Shown here piece after piece: positions 46,621 through 56,005 of a stretch of DNA of 64,000 nucleotides. The stretch lies in assembly GCF_021129305.1 (NCBI RefSeq), contig NZ_JAJOMB010000010.1:186001-250000 (forward strand). Reading direction: 5' to 3'. The notes below the pieces were generated by a model. That model was given only the letters and a program-made list of their open reading frames with translations, searched no databases and was not told where the DNA came from. This DNA is from Kineosporia babensis (GTDB taxonomy: Bacteria > Actinomycetota > Actinomycetes > Actinomycetales > Kineosporiaceae). Position 1 is the first letter of the stretch. Every line of letters begins with the position of its first letter. The translations under genes were made by a program, and so were the position numbers.

Positions 46621-46650
46621 GCGTCACCCGTTCGGCCGAACGGGTGACGC
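46621..46650 (-). terminator. perfect 30-bp palindrome, terminator of the lysS unit
   Basis: GCGTCACCCGTTCGG is followed directly by its reverse complement. It lies 11 bp past the stop of the 65-aa membrane protein gene on the minus strand and so ends the lysS transcript before lsr2. As RNA it would form a stem of about 13 bp with a GGCC loop. Confidence 0.8.
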
Positions 46651-46661
46651 TTAGGTGTGCC

Positions 46662-46859
46662 CTAATCCTGGGCAGTGGGCCCGGCCGAATCCGGGCTGTC
46701 CCCCGGCGCAACCGTGGTTTTCTCGGCTGCTGCGACCCGGCGGTCCTGCGCCGCCTGGGCCAGGCGCTCACGCCGGTCGGCCTGAAAGATGGCCCGGATC
46801 GCGATCACGAACAGGAAGAGAACCCCGACCGAGGGAAAAATCGCCGCTACGTACTCCAT
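46662..46859 (-). CDS. small single-pass membrane protein
   Basis: A 65-residue protein with one N-terminal membrane helix (VAAIFPSVGVLFLFVIAIRA, residues ~4-23). A basic segment (DRRERLAQAAQDRR) and a Ser/Pro/Asp-rich tail follow. AGGAG lies 6 nt before the ATG, strong evidence that it is translated. It starts 14 bp after the lysS stop and is probably cotranscribed with it. I do not recognise a function. Confidence 0.8.
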   Translation of the reverse strand: MEYVAAIFPSVGVLFLFVIAIRAIFQADRRERLAQAAQDRRVAAAEKTTVAPGDSPDSAGPTAQD

Positions 46860-46873
46860 GTCGACTCCTGTGC

Positions 46874-48397
46874 CTATTCCGGCTTGACCAACGGGAAGAG
46901 AATCGTCTCCCGGATACCGAGGCCGGTGACGGCCATCAGCAGCCGGTCCAGGCCCATGCCCATGCCCCCGGTCGGCGGCATGCCGTGCTCCATCGCCCGC
47001 AGGAAGTCCTCGTCCAGGCGCATCGCCTCGTCGTCACCGGCCGCCGCGGCCTGGGCCTGGGCCACGAAGCGCTCGCGCTGGATCACCGGGTCGACCAGCT
47101 CCGAGTAGCCGGTGCCGAGCTCGAACGAGCGCACGTACAGGTCCCACTTCTCGGTCACCCCGGGCGTGCTGCGGTGCGGGGCGACCAGCGTGGAGGTCTC
47201 CTCCGGGTAGTCGCGCACGAAGGTCGGCGCGTACAGGTCCGGCACCACCAGCTCCTCGAACAGCTCCTCGGCGAGCTTGCCGGGGCCGTACCAGGGCTCG
47301 ACCTTCACGTCGTGCTTGGCGGCCAGCTCGACCAGCTCGGCCCGTTCGGTGGCGGCGGTGATCTCGCGGCCCGCGGCCTGGCTCAGCGAGCCGTACATGG
47401 TGACCTGCTGCCAGTCCCCGCCCAGGTCGTAGTCGGTGCCGTCGGCCAGGGTCACGGTGGTGCTGCCGGCCACCGCGAGCGCGGCGGACTGCACCAGCGA
47501 GCGGGTCAGCTCGGCCATCGTGTCGTAGTTGCCGTAGGCCTCGTAGGCCTCGATCATCGCGAATTCCGGGGAGTGCGTGGAGTCCGCGCCCTCGTTGCGG
47601 AAGTTGCGGTTGATCTCGAACACCCGGTCGATGCCGCCGACCACCGCGCGCTTGAGGAACAGCTCCGGGGCGATCCGCAGGAACAGCTCCAGGTCGAAGG
47701 CGTTCATGTGGGTCCTGAACGGCCGGGCCGCGGCGCCGCCGTGCAGGGTCTGCAGCATCGGGGTCTCGACCTCGATGAACTCACGGGCGTGGAAGGTCTC
47801 GCGCAGCGAGCGCACCACTGCCGCCCGGGTACGGACCACATCGCGCGCGGCCGGGCGCACGATCAGGTCGACGTACCGCTGGCGGACCCGGGCTTCCTCG
47901 GACATCTCCTTGTGCAGCACCGGAAGTGGGCGCAGTGCCTTGGCCGCCAGGGCCCAGCGGTCGGCCATCACCGACAGCTCACCACGCTTGGACGAGATCA
48001 CCTCGCCGTGCACCGAGACGAAGTCACCCAGGTCGACGTCGGACTTGAAGGCGGCCAGGGCCTCGGCGCCGACCCCGTTGGCGGTGACCATCACCTGCAA
48101 CTGGGAGCCGTCACCGTCCTGCAGCACGGCGAAGCAGAGCTTGCCGGCGTCGCGGAAACGCATCACCCGCCCCGCCACCGAGACGATCTCGCCGCTGGAG
48201 GCGCCGGTCTCCAGCTCGCCGTGGGCGGCGCGGATCTCGGCGAGGGAATGCGTGCGCTCGACCTGGACCGGGTAGACCGGCTTGCCCCCGGACAGGATGC
48301 GCGCCCGCTTCTCCGAGCGGATCCGCATCTGCTCGGGTAGGTCCTCCCCGTTCGGGACGGGCGCTTCTGCCTGGTGGGATGCCTGCTGTTCGGTCAC
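46874..48397 (-). CDS. lysS: lysyl-tRNA synthetase, class II
   Basis: Charges tRNA(Lys). The 507-residue enzyme has an N-terminal OB-fold anticodon domain ([20 protein letters not shown]) and a class II catalytic core: motif 1 in [10 protein letters not shown], motif 2 in [20 protein letters not shown] and motif 3 in [11 protein letters not shown]. The GTG start has TAGGAT 8 nt upstream. A ~30-residue polar N-terminal extension precedes the OB fold. It is followed by the small membrane protein gene and then the terminator. Confidence 0.97.
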   Translation of the reverse strand: MTEQQASHQAEAPVPNGEDLPEQMRIRSEKRARILSGGKPVYPVQVERTHSLAEIRAAHGELETGASSGEIVSVAGRVMRFRDAGKLCFAVLQDGDGSQLQVMVTANGVGAEALAAFKSDVDLGDFVSVHGEVISSKRGELSVMADRWALAAKALRPLPVLHKEMSEEARVRQRYVDLIVRPAARDVVRTRAAVVRSLRETFHAREFIEVETPMLQTLHGGAAARPFRTHMNAFDLELFLRIAPELFLKRAVVGGIDRVFEINRNFRNEGADSTHSPEFAMIEAYEAYGNYDTMAELTRSLVQSAALAVAGSTTVTLADGTDYDLGGDWQQVTMYGSLSQAAGREITAATERAELVELAAKHDVKVEPWYGPGKLAEELFEELVVPDLYAPTFVRDYPEETSTLVAPHRSTPGVTEKWDLYVRSFELGTGYSELVDPVIQRERFVAQAQAAAAGDDEAMRLDEDFLRAMEHGMPPTGGMGMGLDRLLMAVTGLGIRETILFPLVKPE

Positions 48398-48405
48398 GGC
48401 AAGTC

Positions 48406-48411
48406 ATCCTA
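48406..48411 (-). promoter_or_regulatory. -10 box of lysS (leaderless type)
   Basis: TAGGAT on the minus strand, 8 nt before the GTG of lysS. Confidence 0.45.
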
Positions 48412-48461
48412 GACGGCCCGCCTAAGCGTTTTTACGCCCCGCCGTCAACCCCCGGACGCCC

Positions 48462-49241
48462 TCAGGTCTGCTCCAGGATGGCGCTGGTGGTCAGGGCCGC
48501 CCAGATCCGGGCCGCGGTCTCCCGCTCGGCCGGGGTCGGGCGGACCACCAGTTCCGGGTCCTCCGGGTGCTCGGCATCCTGGCCGCCGACGTGCTCGACC
48601 AGCGCCACGGCCAGATTCCGCAGCCGGATGTTGAAGTGCTGGCTGGCCCGGGCCAGGGCCGCGAAGGCGGCCGGGGCGTCGGCCCCGATCGCGCCCATCA
48701 CCAGCCCTTTCGCCTGCTCGATGACCCGGCGGTACTGGGTCATCTGCAGCATCTGCTGGGCCACCTGCTCCTCGCCGGCGCAGTACTCGACCACGGCCAG
48801 GGCCTGGGTCACCAGCGGCTCGTAGCGGTCGATCTCGCGCAGCACCCGATCGTCCGGCGCCCGGTCCAGGTAGACCGAGAACACCGTGGGCAGGTCGGAG
48901 CCGAACTCGCCGGGCACGAAGATCGCCCCGCGCACCTGCTCCAGCACCGACTCCTGGACGTCGGGCAGGCCCTCCAGACCGGTGCTTTCGCCCTCGCCGG
49001 CGGGCCGGCTCACCACATTGTCCTTGCGGAACGACTCCCAGATCGGCCCGTGTGCATGTTTCCACTGCGCGGTGTCGAGCTCGGTGGCCACCCCGATCGC
49101 GGCCACCGTCTTGGGGGTGCCGCCCTCGTCCCGGCTGTCCGTCGCCACACTCAGCCCGACACCCAGACTTCCCGGCACGGACTGCAGCGTGAACTCGAGA
49201 AGGCTTGTCAGCAGTTCGTTCCCGAACTCGCGGATGGTCAA
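48462..49241 (-). CDS. GAF-ANTAR RNA-binding antiterminator-type regulator
   Basis: A 259-residue protein: a GAF-like sensory domain (residues ~1-165) and a C-terminal ANTAR domain (about 180-240; MTQYRRVIEQAKGLVMGAIG, then AAFAALARASQHFNIRLRNLA). ANTAR proteins bind tandem hairpins in mRNA leaders and prevent termination; the target here is unknown. TTG at 49241 is chosen because AAAGGA lies about 8 nt upstream and the helical start TIREFGNELL follows; a TTG 15 codons earlier is less likely. It is divergent from the glycosyltransferase gene. Confidence 0.87.
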   Translation of the reverse strand: MTIREFGNELLTSLLEFTLQSVPGSLGVGLSVATDSRDEGGTPKTVAAIGVATELDTAQWKHAHGPIWESFRKDNVVSRPAGEGESTGLEGLPDVQESVLEQVRGAIFVPGEFGSDLPTVFSVYLDRAPDDRVLREIDRYEPLVTQALAVVEYCAGEEQVAQQMLQMTQYRRVIEQAKGLVMGAIGADAPAAFAALARASQHFNIRLRNLAVALVEHVGGQDAEHPEDPELVVRPTPAERETAARIWAALTTSAILEQT

Positions 49242-49407
49242 AGAAGATCCTTTCGCCGCGGCGGCCGGACGACCGCCGGTAGTCAAGCATCGGGCTTCAG
49301 CGCGCGCAAAGCGATCACAGCTGCCAGGCTCGAACGGTAAGGAAGGTCCGGCGGCCGACTTCCGCTGCGACGCAGCTTCGGGTCGAAGAGAGGAAGTTGA
49401 TCAGGTT

Positions 49408-50604
49408 ATGGTGACCACCTCGTCCAGGACAGGCGCGAGTTCCTCACCCGTCGGTGTCAGCAAGACCTCCCGAGAGGCGCCTGTGTCCCCCTCCCGTAAG
49501 CGACGTCGTGCATCTCCCGAGTGGGAGGGTCGCACGATCATCCGCGTCGCCGCACTACCCGGACGTGGTGTGTACGTCCGGCACCTGGGCCATCCCGAGG
49601 GTGTGGACGGTGTGCACCGGCCCACCGTGCAGATGCCCGGCTCCGCCCCGCGCCCGCCCGCGGCGTTCGATCCGGCCTGGCTGGCCAGCAATCTCGACGA
49701 CATGCAGGTCGTCCACGTGCACGCCCTGGCCCCCCGGATGAACGCCGAGCACGCGCAGGCCGCGGTCGAGGCCACCCGCCGGGCCGGCCGTCCGCTGGTG
49801 GTCACCGCGTACCACCTGAGCGATCCGACCGGCCTGGACGAGGCGGGGTACGCGCAGCAGCTGGACGTGCTGCTGCCGGCCGCGGACCAGGTGATCACGC
49901 TGACCGAACCGGCCGCCGCGGAGATTGCCCGGCGCTGGTCGGTGGCCGCCGACGTGCAGCCGCACCCGCACGCCGTGGACTTCGTGCGGATGCGCCGCGA
50001 GCGCCCGGCCCGCAGCCAGAACGGCCCGTTCGTGGTCGGGGTGCACCTGGGCAGCCTGCGGTTGCCCAGCGACCCGGTCGCAGTGGTGGCGGCGCTGGCC
50101 CAGGCCGCCCGGGAGGTGGCTCAGGTCCGGCTGGTGGTGTTCGCCCACGACCACCTGCTGGACTCCGACTCCACCCGCTACGACCCGGCCACCATCCGCG
50201 AGATCGACCGGCTGGTGCAGGCCGCCGGGGGCACCGTGAAGGCGCACCGGCCGATGACCGATTCCCAGCTCTGGGACAACATCTTCGGTCTCGACGCTGC
50301 CCTGGTACCGCCCTTCTTCGGCTCGCACTCGGTGTGGCCGGAGGCCTGCTTCGACCTGGGTACCCAGGCGATCATGCCGGCCGCCAACCACGCCGCCCAG
50401 CAGCAGCCGCTGGCCGGGGGCCTGGCCTACGCCTGCGACGGCGCCGGAGTGCCGGACGTGGCCTCGCTGGCCGCCGCCTTCGGCAAGGCGGTGGCGGCCG
50501 GCGAGGTTGTCCGCGCCGACCCGACCGCCCGGTTCAACGAGCGGGTGAAGGTGGCCGAGTGGCTGCGCAACAACTACGAGCGGCTCCTGGCCGAAAAGGC
50601 CTGA
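49408..50604 (+). CDS. glycosyltransferase family 4-like protein
   Basis: A 398-residue GT-B-fold protein. The N-terminal domain shows DMQVVHVHALAPR and PLVVTAYHL; the inter-domain region has ADQVITLTEPAAAEIARRW; the C-terminal half has FVVGVHLGSL, LVVFAHDHLL and the donor-site region PPFFGSHSVWPEACFDLG. The E-x7-E pair of retaining GT4 enzymes is not clear, so activity is uncertain. A ~45-residue Ser/Arg-rich N-terminus precedes the fold and the true start may be later. Donor and acceptor are unknown. It converges on nadC across a terminator hairpin. Confidence 0.8.
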   Translation: MVTTSSRTGASSSPVGVSKTSREAPVSPSRKRRRASPEWEGRTIIRVAALPGRGVYVRHLGHPEGVDGVHRPTVQMPGSAPRPPAAFDPAWLASNLDDMQVVHVHALAPRMNAEHAQAAVEATRRAGRPLVVTAYHLSDPTGLDEAGYAQQLDVLLPAADQVITLTEPAAAEIARRWSVAADVQPHPHAVDFVRMRRERPARSQNGPFVVGVHLGSLRLPSDPVAVVAALAQAAREVAQVRLVVFAHDHLLDSDSTRYDPATIREIDRLVQAAGGTVKAHRPMTDSQLWDNIFGLDAALVPPFFGSHSVWPEACFDLGTQAIMPAANHAAQQQPLAGGLAYACDGAGVPDVASLAAAFGKAVAAGEVVRADPTARFNERVKVAEWLRNNYERLLAEKA

Positions 50605-50624
50605 GAACCGCTCCAGGCCTAGCA

Positions 50625-50654
50625 GTCCCGTCCGCCGAACCCGGTGGACGGGAC
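50625..50654. terminator. bidirectional hairpin between the glycosyltransferase gene and nadC
   Basis: GTCCCGTCCGCCG and CGGTGGACGGGAC form a 13-bp stem with one G-U pair and an AACC loop, between two convergent stops (50604 and 50663). Confidence 0.8.
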
Positions 50655-50662
50655 CGCTGAGG

Positions 50663-51622
50663 TCACTCGTCGAGGAGGTCCACGGCGAGGTCGAGAATCG
50701 GGGACGAGTGGGTCAGGCCGCCGACCGAGAGGTAGTCGACGCCGGTGCGGGCGTAGGCGGCGGCCACCTCCAGCGTGAGCCCGCCGGTGGCCTCGATCTC
50801 GATCCGCTCCGCGGTGGCCTGCCGGGCCTGCTGCACGCTTTCGGCCAGGACCGCCGTGGACATGTTGTCCATCAGCAGGAACCGGGCGCCCACCCGCACC
50901 GCCTCGACCGCCTCGGCCGGGGTGGTCACCTCGACCTGCACCGCGACCTCGGGGAAGCGCTCGCGCACCCGCCGGTAGGCCCCGGCCACCGAACCGGCCG
51001 CGATCTTGTGGTTGTCCTTCACCATCGCGACGTCGTACAGGCCCATCCGCTTGTTCGTGCCGCCGCCGCAGCGCACCGCGTACTTCTCCAGCATCCGCAG
51101 GCCGGGCGTGGTCTTGCGGGTGTCCAGCACCTGCGCCCCGGTGCCGGTCAGCTCGTCCACCCAGCGCCGGGTGTGGGTGGCGATCCCGCTGGTCCGGCAG
51201 ACCAGGTTGAGCAGGGTGCGCTCGGCGATCAGCAGTACCTGCACCGGGCCGTGCAGCACCGCCAGCACGTCGTCCCGCACCACCGCATCGCCGTCCTTGC
51301 GCAACAGCTCGACCCGCGCGGCGGGCAGCCCGGTCCAGGCCGCCACCTCGGCGAGAACCACCGGGATCAGCGGAATTCCGCCGATCACGCCCGGCGCCCG
51401 GGCCACCACGTGCGCGGTGCCCTCGGCTTCCGCCGCGATGGTCGATTCGCTGGTCACGTCATGCCCCGCAGCGGCCCCGGCCACCGTGGCCCCGCCGATG
51501 CCCAGGTCCTCGGCCAGCGCGTCGCGGACCACCGAGCGCACCCGCTGCGCGTCCAGCCCGGCCGCAATCAGCGCCTCCAGGGTGCCCTCGGGCCAAGCGG
51601 TTTCGGATTCCCAGCGGTTCAC
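50663..51622 (-). CDS. nadC: nicotinate-nucleotide pyrophosphorylase (carboxylating) NadC
   Basis: Quinolinate phosphoribosyltransferase: makes nicotinate mononucleotide from quinolinate and PRPP. The 319-residue protein has LAEDLGIGGATV near the start, ERTLLNLVCRTSGIAT near 145, the substrate-binding DTRKTTPGLRMLEKYAVRCGGG near 175 (DTRKTTPGLR, then KYAVRCGGG) and IEATGGLTLEVAAAYARTGVD near the C-terminus. GTG at 51622 follows GGAAGG by 6 nt; the much longer ORF is spurious. nadB ends 2 bp upstream. Confidence 0.95.
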   Translation of the reverse strand: MNRWESETAWPEGTLEALIAAGLDAQRVRSVVRDALAEDLGIGGATVAGAAAGHDVTSESTIAAEAEGTAHVVARAPGVIGGIPLIPVVLAEVAAWTGLPAARVELLRKDGDAVVRDDVLAVLHGPVQVLLIAERTLLNLVCRTSGIATHTRRWVDELTGTGAQVLDTRKTTPGLRMLEKYAVRCGGGTNKRMGLYDVAMVKDNHKIAAGSVAGAYRRVRERFPEVAVQVEVTTPAEAVEAVRVGARFLLMDNMSTAVLAESVQQARQATAERIEIEATGGLTLEVAAAYARTGVDYLSVGGLTHSSPILDLAVDLLDE

Positions 51623-51624
51623 GA

Positions 51625-53328
51625 TCAGCCTTCCAAGGGTTCGTACCGGGTGACGAGCTCGCCGTCCGGGTTCAGCCGGCTGATCAGCCGGCCGCGCCAG
51701 GCCGCATCGTCGCGCTGCGGGAAGTCCTCGCGGTAGTGCCCGCCCCGGGTCTCCTCGCGCAGGGCGGCCACCTGGGTCAGGGCAGTGGCGACGGAGTGCA
51801 GGTTGGTGGTCTCCCACTCGGCGGTCCCGTGGGCGATGTCGATCTTGTCCGCACCGGCCGGCACCTCCGTGCCACCGGCAGTGGAGAGCCGGGCCAGGCT
51901 CGCGGTGGCCTTCGTCAGGCCCTCCGCAGTCCGGATCACGCCCGGGCCGGAGGAGGCCGCGCGCTGCACCTTCACCCGCGCCGTGGCGGCGATCAGCCCG
52001 GCCGGACCGGGCCGGGGCACCGGCTCCAGCTGCGGTAGTTCCCCGCGCCCGAGCCGCGCGCTGACATCGTCCGCAATTCTGTGCGCAAAGACCAAACCCT
52101 CCAGCAGCGAGTTGCTGGCCAGCCGGTTCGCCCCGTGCACTCCGGTGCACGAGCACTCCCCCACCGCGTAGAGCCCGGGCACGCTGGAACGGCCGTCGGC
52201 GTCCACCCGGATCCCGCCGGAGTGGTAGTGCTGGGCCGGAGCCACCGGGATCAGGTCCTCGGCCAGGTCGAAACGGTGCCCGGCCAGGGCGTTCACGATC
52301 GTCGGGAACCGTTTGCGCAAGAACTTGCGGCCCAGGTGCCGGGTGTCCAGGAAGACGTGAGAAGTGCTGGTGGCGGCCATCTGCCGGACGATCGCCTTGG
52401 CCACCACGTCGCGCGGGGCCAGTTCGGCCATCTCGTGCACGCCGGTCATGAACCGCACGCCGTTCACGTCGAGCAGCTGCGCACCTTCGCCACGCACCGC
52501 CTCGGAGATCAAAGGCTGCTGCCCGCGGGCGTTCTGGCCGAGCCAGAGCACGGTCGGATGGAACTGCACGAACTCCAGATCGGCCAGTTCGGCACCCGCC
52601 CGCAGCGCCGCGGCAATACCGTCACCGGTGGCCTCGCGGGGGTTGGTGGAGGACTGGAACACCTGCCCGATACCGCCGGTGGCCAGCACGACCGCCCGGC
52701 CCAGGGCCGCCCCGACCCCGTCCCGGCTTCCCTCGCCGATGACGTGAAGGGTTACCCCGCAGGCGGTTCCGTCGGCACTGGTGAGCACGTCGAGCACCAG
52801 GGCCTGTTCCAGCACCTCGATGCCCGGATCGTCGCGCACCGCCTCCAGCGCGGCGATCAGCGCCCGGGAGATCTCGGCTCCGGTCGCATCCCCACCGGCG
52901 TGCGCGATCCGGTCGCGGTGATGCCCACCCTCGCGGGTCAAGGCGATCTCGCCGCTCGGCGTGAGGTCGAAATTCGCACCCAGCGCGACGAGTTCGCGCA
53001 CTCGCTGGGGGCCTTCGGTGACCAGGGCGCGTACGGCGTCCTCGTCGCACAGCCCGACTCCGGCCACCAGCGTGTCGTCGAGGTGCTCGGCCGGCGAGTC
53101 CTCCGGGGCCAACGCCGCCGCGATTCCGCCCTGGGCCCAGCGGGTAGAACCAGAATCGAGGACGGTCTTGGTCACCAGAAGCACCCGGGGCACCCGGCGT
53201 CGCAGTTGCAGAGCGGCGGTCAGACCGGCGATGCCGGAGCCGACCACGACCACGTCGGCCTGGCTGGTCCAGCCGATCGCCGGCGTGGCCAGCCGGGTCG
53301 CCAGCCGCACCGGCGAGCCGGTGCTCAC
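51625..53328 (-). CDS. nadB: L-aspartate oxidase NadB
   Basis: FAD enzyme that oxidises aspartate to iminoaspartate at the start of NAD synthesis. The 567-residue succinate dehydrogenase-like flavoprotein has the FAD motif [30 protein letters not shown] near 62, the active-site region [19 protein letters not shown] near 135, [11 protein letters not shown] near 255 and [24 protein letters not shown] near 385 ([12 protein letters not shown], then [11 protein letters not shown]). NadA is not in the window. The GTG overlaps the panC stop by 4 bp, so panC-nadB-nadC are one unit. Confidence 0.95.
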   Translation of the reverse strand: MSTGSPVRLATRLATPAIGWTSQADVVVVGSGIAGLTAALQLRRRVPRVLLVTKTVLDSGSTRWAQGGIAAALAPEDSPAEHLDDTLVAGVGLCDEDAVRALVTEGPQRVRELVALGANFDLTPSGEIALTREGGHHRDRIAHAGGDATGAEISRALIAALEAVRDDPGIEVLEQALVLDVLTSADGTACGVTLHVIGEGSRDGVGAALGRAVVLATGGIGQVFQSSTNPREATGDGIAAALRAGAELADLEFVQFHPTVLWLGQNARGQQPLISEAVRGEGAQLLDVNGVRFMTGVHEMAELAPRDVVAKAIVRQMAATSTSHVFLDTRHLGRKFLRKRFPTIVNALAGHRFDLAEDLIPVAPAQHYHSGGIRVDADGRSSVPGLYAVGECSCTGVHGANRLASNSLLEGLVFAHRIADDVSARLGRGELPQLEPVPRPGPAGLIAATARVKVQRAASSGPGVIRTAEGLTKATASLARLSTAGGTEVPAGADKIDIAHGTAEWETTNLHSVATALTQVAALREETRGGHYREDFPQRDDAAWRGRLISRLNPDGELVTRYEPLEG

Positions 53329-54176
53329 GCCGGGCCCCCGACCACCATCGGCAGGTTGTCGATCAGCCGGGTGGTGCCGACCTTGGCCGCGACCAGCAGC
53401 ACCGCCTCACCCTGGAACCACTCCGGCACGTCGTCCAGCGAGGCCGGATCGACCAGCACCAGGTAGTCGACCAGCACCAGCGGCTCGGCCACCAGCACGT
53501 CCCGGGCCGCCCGCCGCACCGCGCTCGGCCCCTGCCTGCGCACCGCCTCGGCGGCCCGCAGCGCCCTGGACAGGGCCAGCGCGGTCTGCCGGTCCAGCTC
53601 GGTCAGGTAGCGGTTGCGGCTGCTCAGGGCCAGACCGTCGGTCTCCCGCACGGTCGGCACGGCGACGATCTCGCAGCCGAAGTCCAGGTCCTGCGACATC
53701 CGGCGGATCAGCAGCAGCTGCTGGGCGTCCTTCTGCCCGAAGAACGCCACCTGCGGCCGGGTCAGATGCAGCATCTTGGCCACGACCGTGAGAACTCCGT
53801 CGAAATGCCCCGGCCGGGAGGCCCCCTCGAGCTTGGCCCCCAGCGCACCGGCCGAGATCTTCACCCCCGGATCTCCACCGGGATAGATCACGTCCGGCGA
53901 GGGCGTGAACACCAGGTCCACCCCTTCCCGATCGCACAGCTCGAGGTCTGCCTCGAGGGTGCGCGGGTACTTGGCCAGGTCCTCGTTCGGGCCGAACTGC
54001 AGCGGATTCAGGAAGATCGTGACGATCACGCTGTCGGCCCGTTGCCGGGCCCGGCGGACCAGCTCGGCGTGCCCGGAATGCAGCGCCCCCATCGTCATCA
54101 CGACGGCGACGGTGCCGGTCAGCTTCTCGCGGGCTACGGTCAGCTCGTCCCGGGTGCGAGCCACAACTGTGGACAT
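53325..54176 (-). CDS. panC: pantothenate synthetase PanC
   Basis: Joins pantoate and beta-alanine in an ATP-dependent reaction on the way to coenzyme A. The 283-residue protein has [15 protein letters not shown] (HxGH nucleotide site near 34-37), [36 protein letters not shown] and the KMSKS-equivalent LSSRNRYL near 185. TAGGTT lies 6 nt before the ATG. It leads panC-nadB-nadC. panB and panD are not in the window. Confidence 0.96.
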   Translation of the reverse strand: MSTVVARTRDELTVAREKLTGTVAVVMTMGALHSGHAELVRRARQRADSVIVTIFLNPLQFGPNEDLAKYPRTLEADLELCDREGVDLVFTPSPDVIYPGGDPGVKISAGALGAKLEGASRPGHFDGVLTVVAKMLHLTRPQVAFFGQKDAQQLLLIRRMSQDLDFGCEIVAVPTVRETDGLALSSRNRYLTELDRQTALALSRALRAAEAVRRQGPSAVRRAARDVLVAEPLVLVDYLVLVDPASLDDVPEWFQGEAVLLVAAKVGTTRLIDNLPMVVGGPA

Positions 54177-54182
54177 GGCCTT

Positions 54183-54188
54183 AACCTA
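54183..54188 (-). promoter_or_regulatory. -10 box of panC (leaderless type)
   Basis: TAGGTT on the minus strand, 6 nt before the ATG of panC; the same hexamer occurs at radA. Confidence 0.5.
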
Positions 54189-54232
54189 CTCGCCGTCTTT
54201 CGCCCACCTGCCGGCCAGGCGCGTGACGCGCG

Positions 54233-55147
54233 CTACTCACCCGGCTGCGAGTTCAGCGCCGAAAGCAGCGCCTCGGCACTGGTGACCGGCAGCCGCCCCG
54301 AGGCCAGGGCCCGATCCGCGGTGGCCCGGGCCATCGCCCGGTAGGTCTCCAGCGTGCCCTCGCCGTTCTCGCCCGTCGCCCGGATGGCCGCCAGGTGCGA
54401 GGTCAGGGTGCCCGCATCGCCCCGCGCCACCGGACCGGTCAGCGCGCTGTCCCCGGCCCGCAGCGAGTTGTCCAGCGAGGCCGACAACAGCGGCGCCAGC
54501 AGCCGGGCCGGATCCTCCACCCCCGCGTCCCGCAGCAGGTCGAGCGCCTGAGAGACCAGGGTGACCAGGTGGTTCGAGCCGTGCGCGAGCGCCGCGTGGT
54601 AGAGCCCGCGCATCTGCTCGGCGATCACCACCGGCTCGGCGCCCATCTCCACCACCAGGGCCTGGGCGATCGGCAGCACCGGGCCGGGGGCGCTGACCCC
54701 GAAGCAGCAGTCCACCAGGCGGCTCAGGTCCAGGCTGGTCCCGGTGAAGGTCATCGCCGGGTGCAGGGCCAGCGGGATCGCCCCGCGGCCGACCGCCGGC
54801 TCCAGCACCTTCCAGCCGAAGCGCCCGCTGGTGTGCACCAGCAGCTGGCCGGGCTGCCAGGCCCCGGTCTCGGCCAGGCCGGAGACCAGCACCGGCAGAG
54901 CGTCGTCCGGGATCGCGATGAGCACCAGCTCGGCGCGCTCCACCACGTCCGGGATCTCCAGCACCGGCACCCCGGGCAGCAGCGCGTTGGCCCGCTCCAG
55001 GCTGTCTTCGGACACCGCGCTCACCCCGACCACGGCATGCCCGGCCGCGCGCAGGGCCGAGCCGAGTACCGCCCCGACCCGGCCGGCCCCGATCACGCCT
55101 ACCCCGAGTCGGCCCGGGCGGTCAGCAGGATTATGGGTTTCAGACAC
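54233..55147 (-). CDS. Rossmann-like / DUF2520 domain protein
   Basis: A 304-residue NAD(P)-binding protein: RLGVGVIGAGRVGAVLGSALRAAG near the N-terminus (GVGVIGAGRVG), then VLIAIPDDALPVL, and a C-terminal helical DUF2520 domain (MRGLYHAALAHGSNHLVTL). The family resembles 6-phosphogluconate/ketopantoate-type reductases and usually lies next to panC, as Rv3603c does. A ketopantoate reductase role has been considered but is not established. GTG at 55147 is supported by TACTCT 6 nt upstream. Confidence 0.9.
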   Translation of the reverse strand: MSETHNPADRPGRLGVGVIGAGRVGAVLGSALRAAGHAVVGVSAVSEDSLERANALLPGVPVLEIPDVVERAELVLIAIPDDALPVLVSGLAETGAWQPGQLLVHTSGRFGWKVLEPAVGRGAIPLALHPAMTFTGTSLDLSRLVDCCFGVSAPGPVLPIAQALVVEMGAEPVVIAEQMRGLYHAALAHGSNHLVTLVSQALDLLRDAGVEDPARLLAPLLSASLDNSLRAGDSALTGPVARGDAGTLTSHLAAIRATGENGEGTLETYRAMARATADRALASGRLPVTSAEALLSALNSQPGE

Positions 55148-55153
55148 CTCCGC

Positions 55154-55159
55154 AGAGTA
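55154..55159 (-). promoter_or_regulatory. -10 box of the DUF2520 gene (leaderless type)
   Basis: TACTCT on the minus strand, 6 nt before the GTG. Confidence 0.5.
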
Positions 55160-55255
55160 ACCGCCGGTCGGCGCCCGGTACGGCTGCCTGGCCGGGCAGC
55201 GGCACGGGCCGGACTCCGTACGAACAGGGCAGGGCGGGCTTCCTGGTCGGCCGCG

Positions 55256-55261
55256 TAGGGT
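55256..55261 (+). promoter_or_regulatory. -10 box of the two-methyltransferase operon (leaderless type)
   Basis: TAGGGT, 6 nt before the GTG at 55268. Confidence 0.5.
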
Positions 55262-55267
55262 TGCCGC

Positions 55268-56005
55268 GTGGGACGTCACGAACGCATTGCCGAACTGGCC
55301 GGCCTGGATCGACCGGGCCTGGAGATCGCCGATCTGGCCTCGGGGGCGGGGCGCACGGTCAGAGCCCTGCTGCGGGCCACCGCGACGACCGGGAACGAGC
55401 CGGGGCGGGTACACGCGGTCGATGCGGCCTCCAATCTGGACGACGAGGTGTTGCACGACGCCCGGGTCCGCTCCGTGCTGGCCGACCTGGACGAGCCGCT
55501 GCCGTTCGCCGACACCTCACTGGACCGGGTGATCTCGCTGAACGCGGCCGAGCACCTGGACGATCCGACCGCCCACCTGGCCGAGTGCTACCGGGTGCTG
55601 CGGCCGGGCGGGCTGCTGGTGCTGGCCCACAGCGACTGGGACACGGCGTTGTTCGCCAGTGCCGACGACGCGCTGACCCGGCTGCTGGTGGACCGTTTCG
55701 TCTCCACCGTGCCGCAGTTCGCCGAGCGGGCCGACGGTTTCATGGGCCGCAAGCTGCTCGGCCTGGCCACCCGCTCGCCGTTCGAGCTGGTCAGTGCGGA
55801 CACCTGGGCGGACTGCCACCGGCGCTTCGACCAGGGGTCGGTCAGCTGGAAGGTGGCGATGGGGGTCCTGGCCGCCACCAAGAACGATCCAGAACTGGCC
55901 ACCCGCGCGGTCACCTGGGTGGAAGGGCTGGCCGAGCTCGCGGCGGAGGGCAAGTTCCTGTTCGCGGTCACCGATGTCGCCCTGGTGCTCCGCCGTCCGG
56001 AGTGA
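55268..56005 (+). CDS. class I SAM-dependent methyltransferase
   Basis: A 245-residue methyltransferase. Motif I is LEIADLASGAGRTVRALL near 18-35, the acidic loop VHAVDAA near 48, motif II DRVISLNAAEHLDDP and motif III ECYRVLRPGGLLVLAHSDWD near 105. It resembles UbiE/MenG-like small-molecule methyltransferases, but no feature names its substrate. The GTG is preceded by TAGGGT at 6 nt. Its TGA shares one base with the ATG of the next gene, so the two methyltransferases are translationally coupled. Confidence 0.88.
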   Translation: MGRHERIAELAGLDRPGLEIADLASGAGRTVRALLRATATTGNEPGRVHAVDAASNLDDEVLHDARVRSVLADLDEPLPFADTSLDRVISLNAAEHLDDPTAHLAECYRVLRPGGLLVLAHSDWDTALFASADDALTRLLVDRFVSTVPQFAERADGFMGRKLLGLATRSPFELVSADTWADCHRRFDQGSVSWKVAMGVLAATKNDPELATRAVTWVEGLAELAAEGKFLFAVTDVALVLRRPE

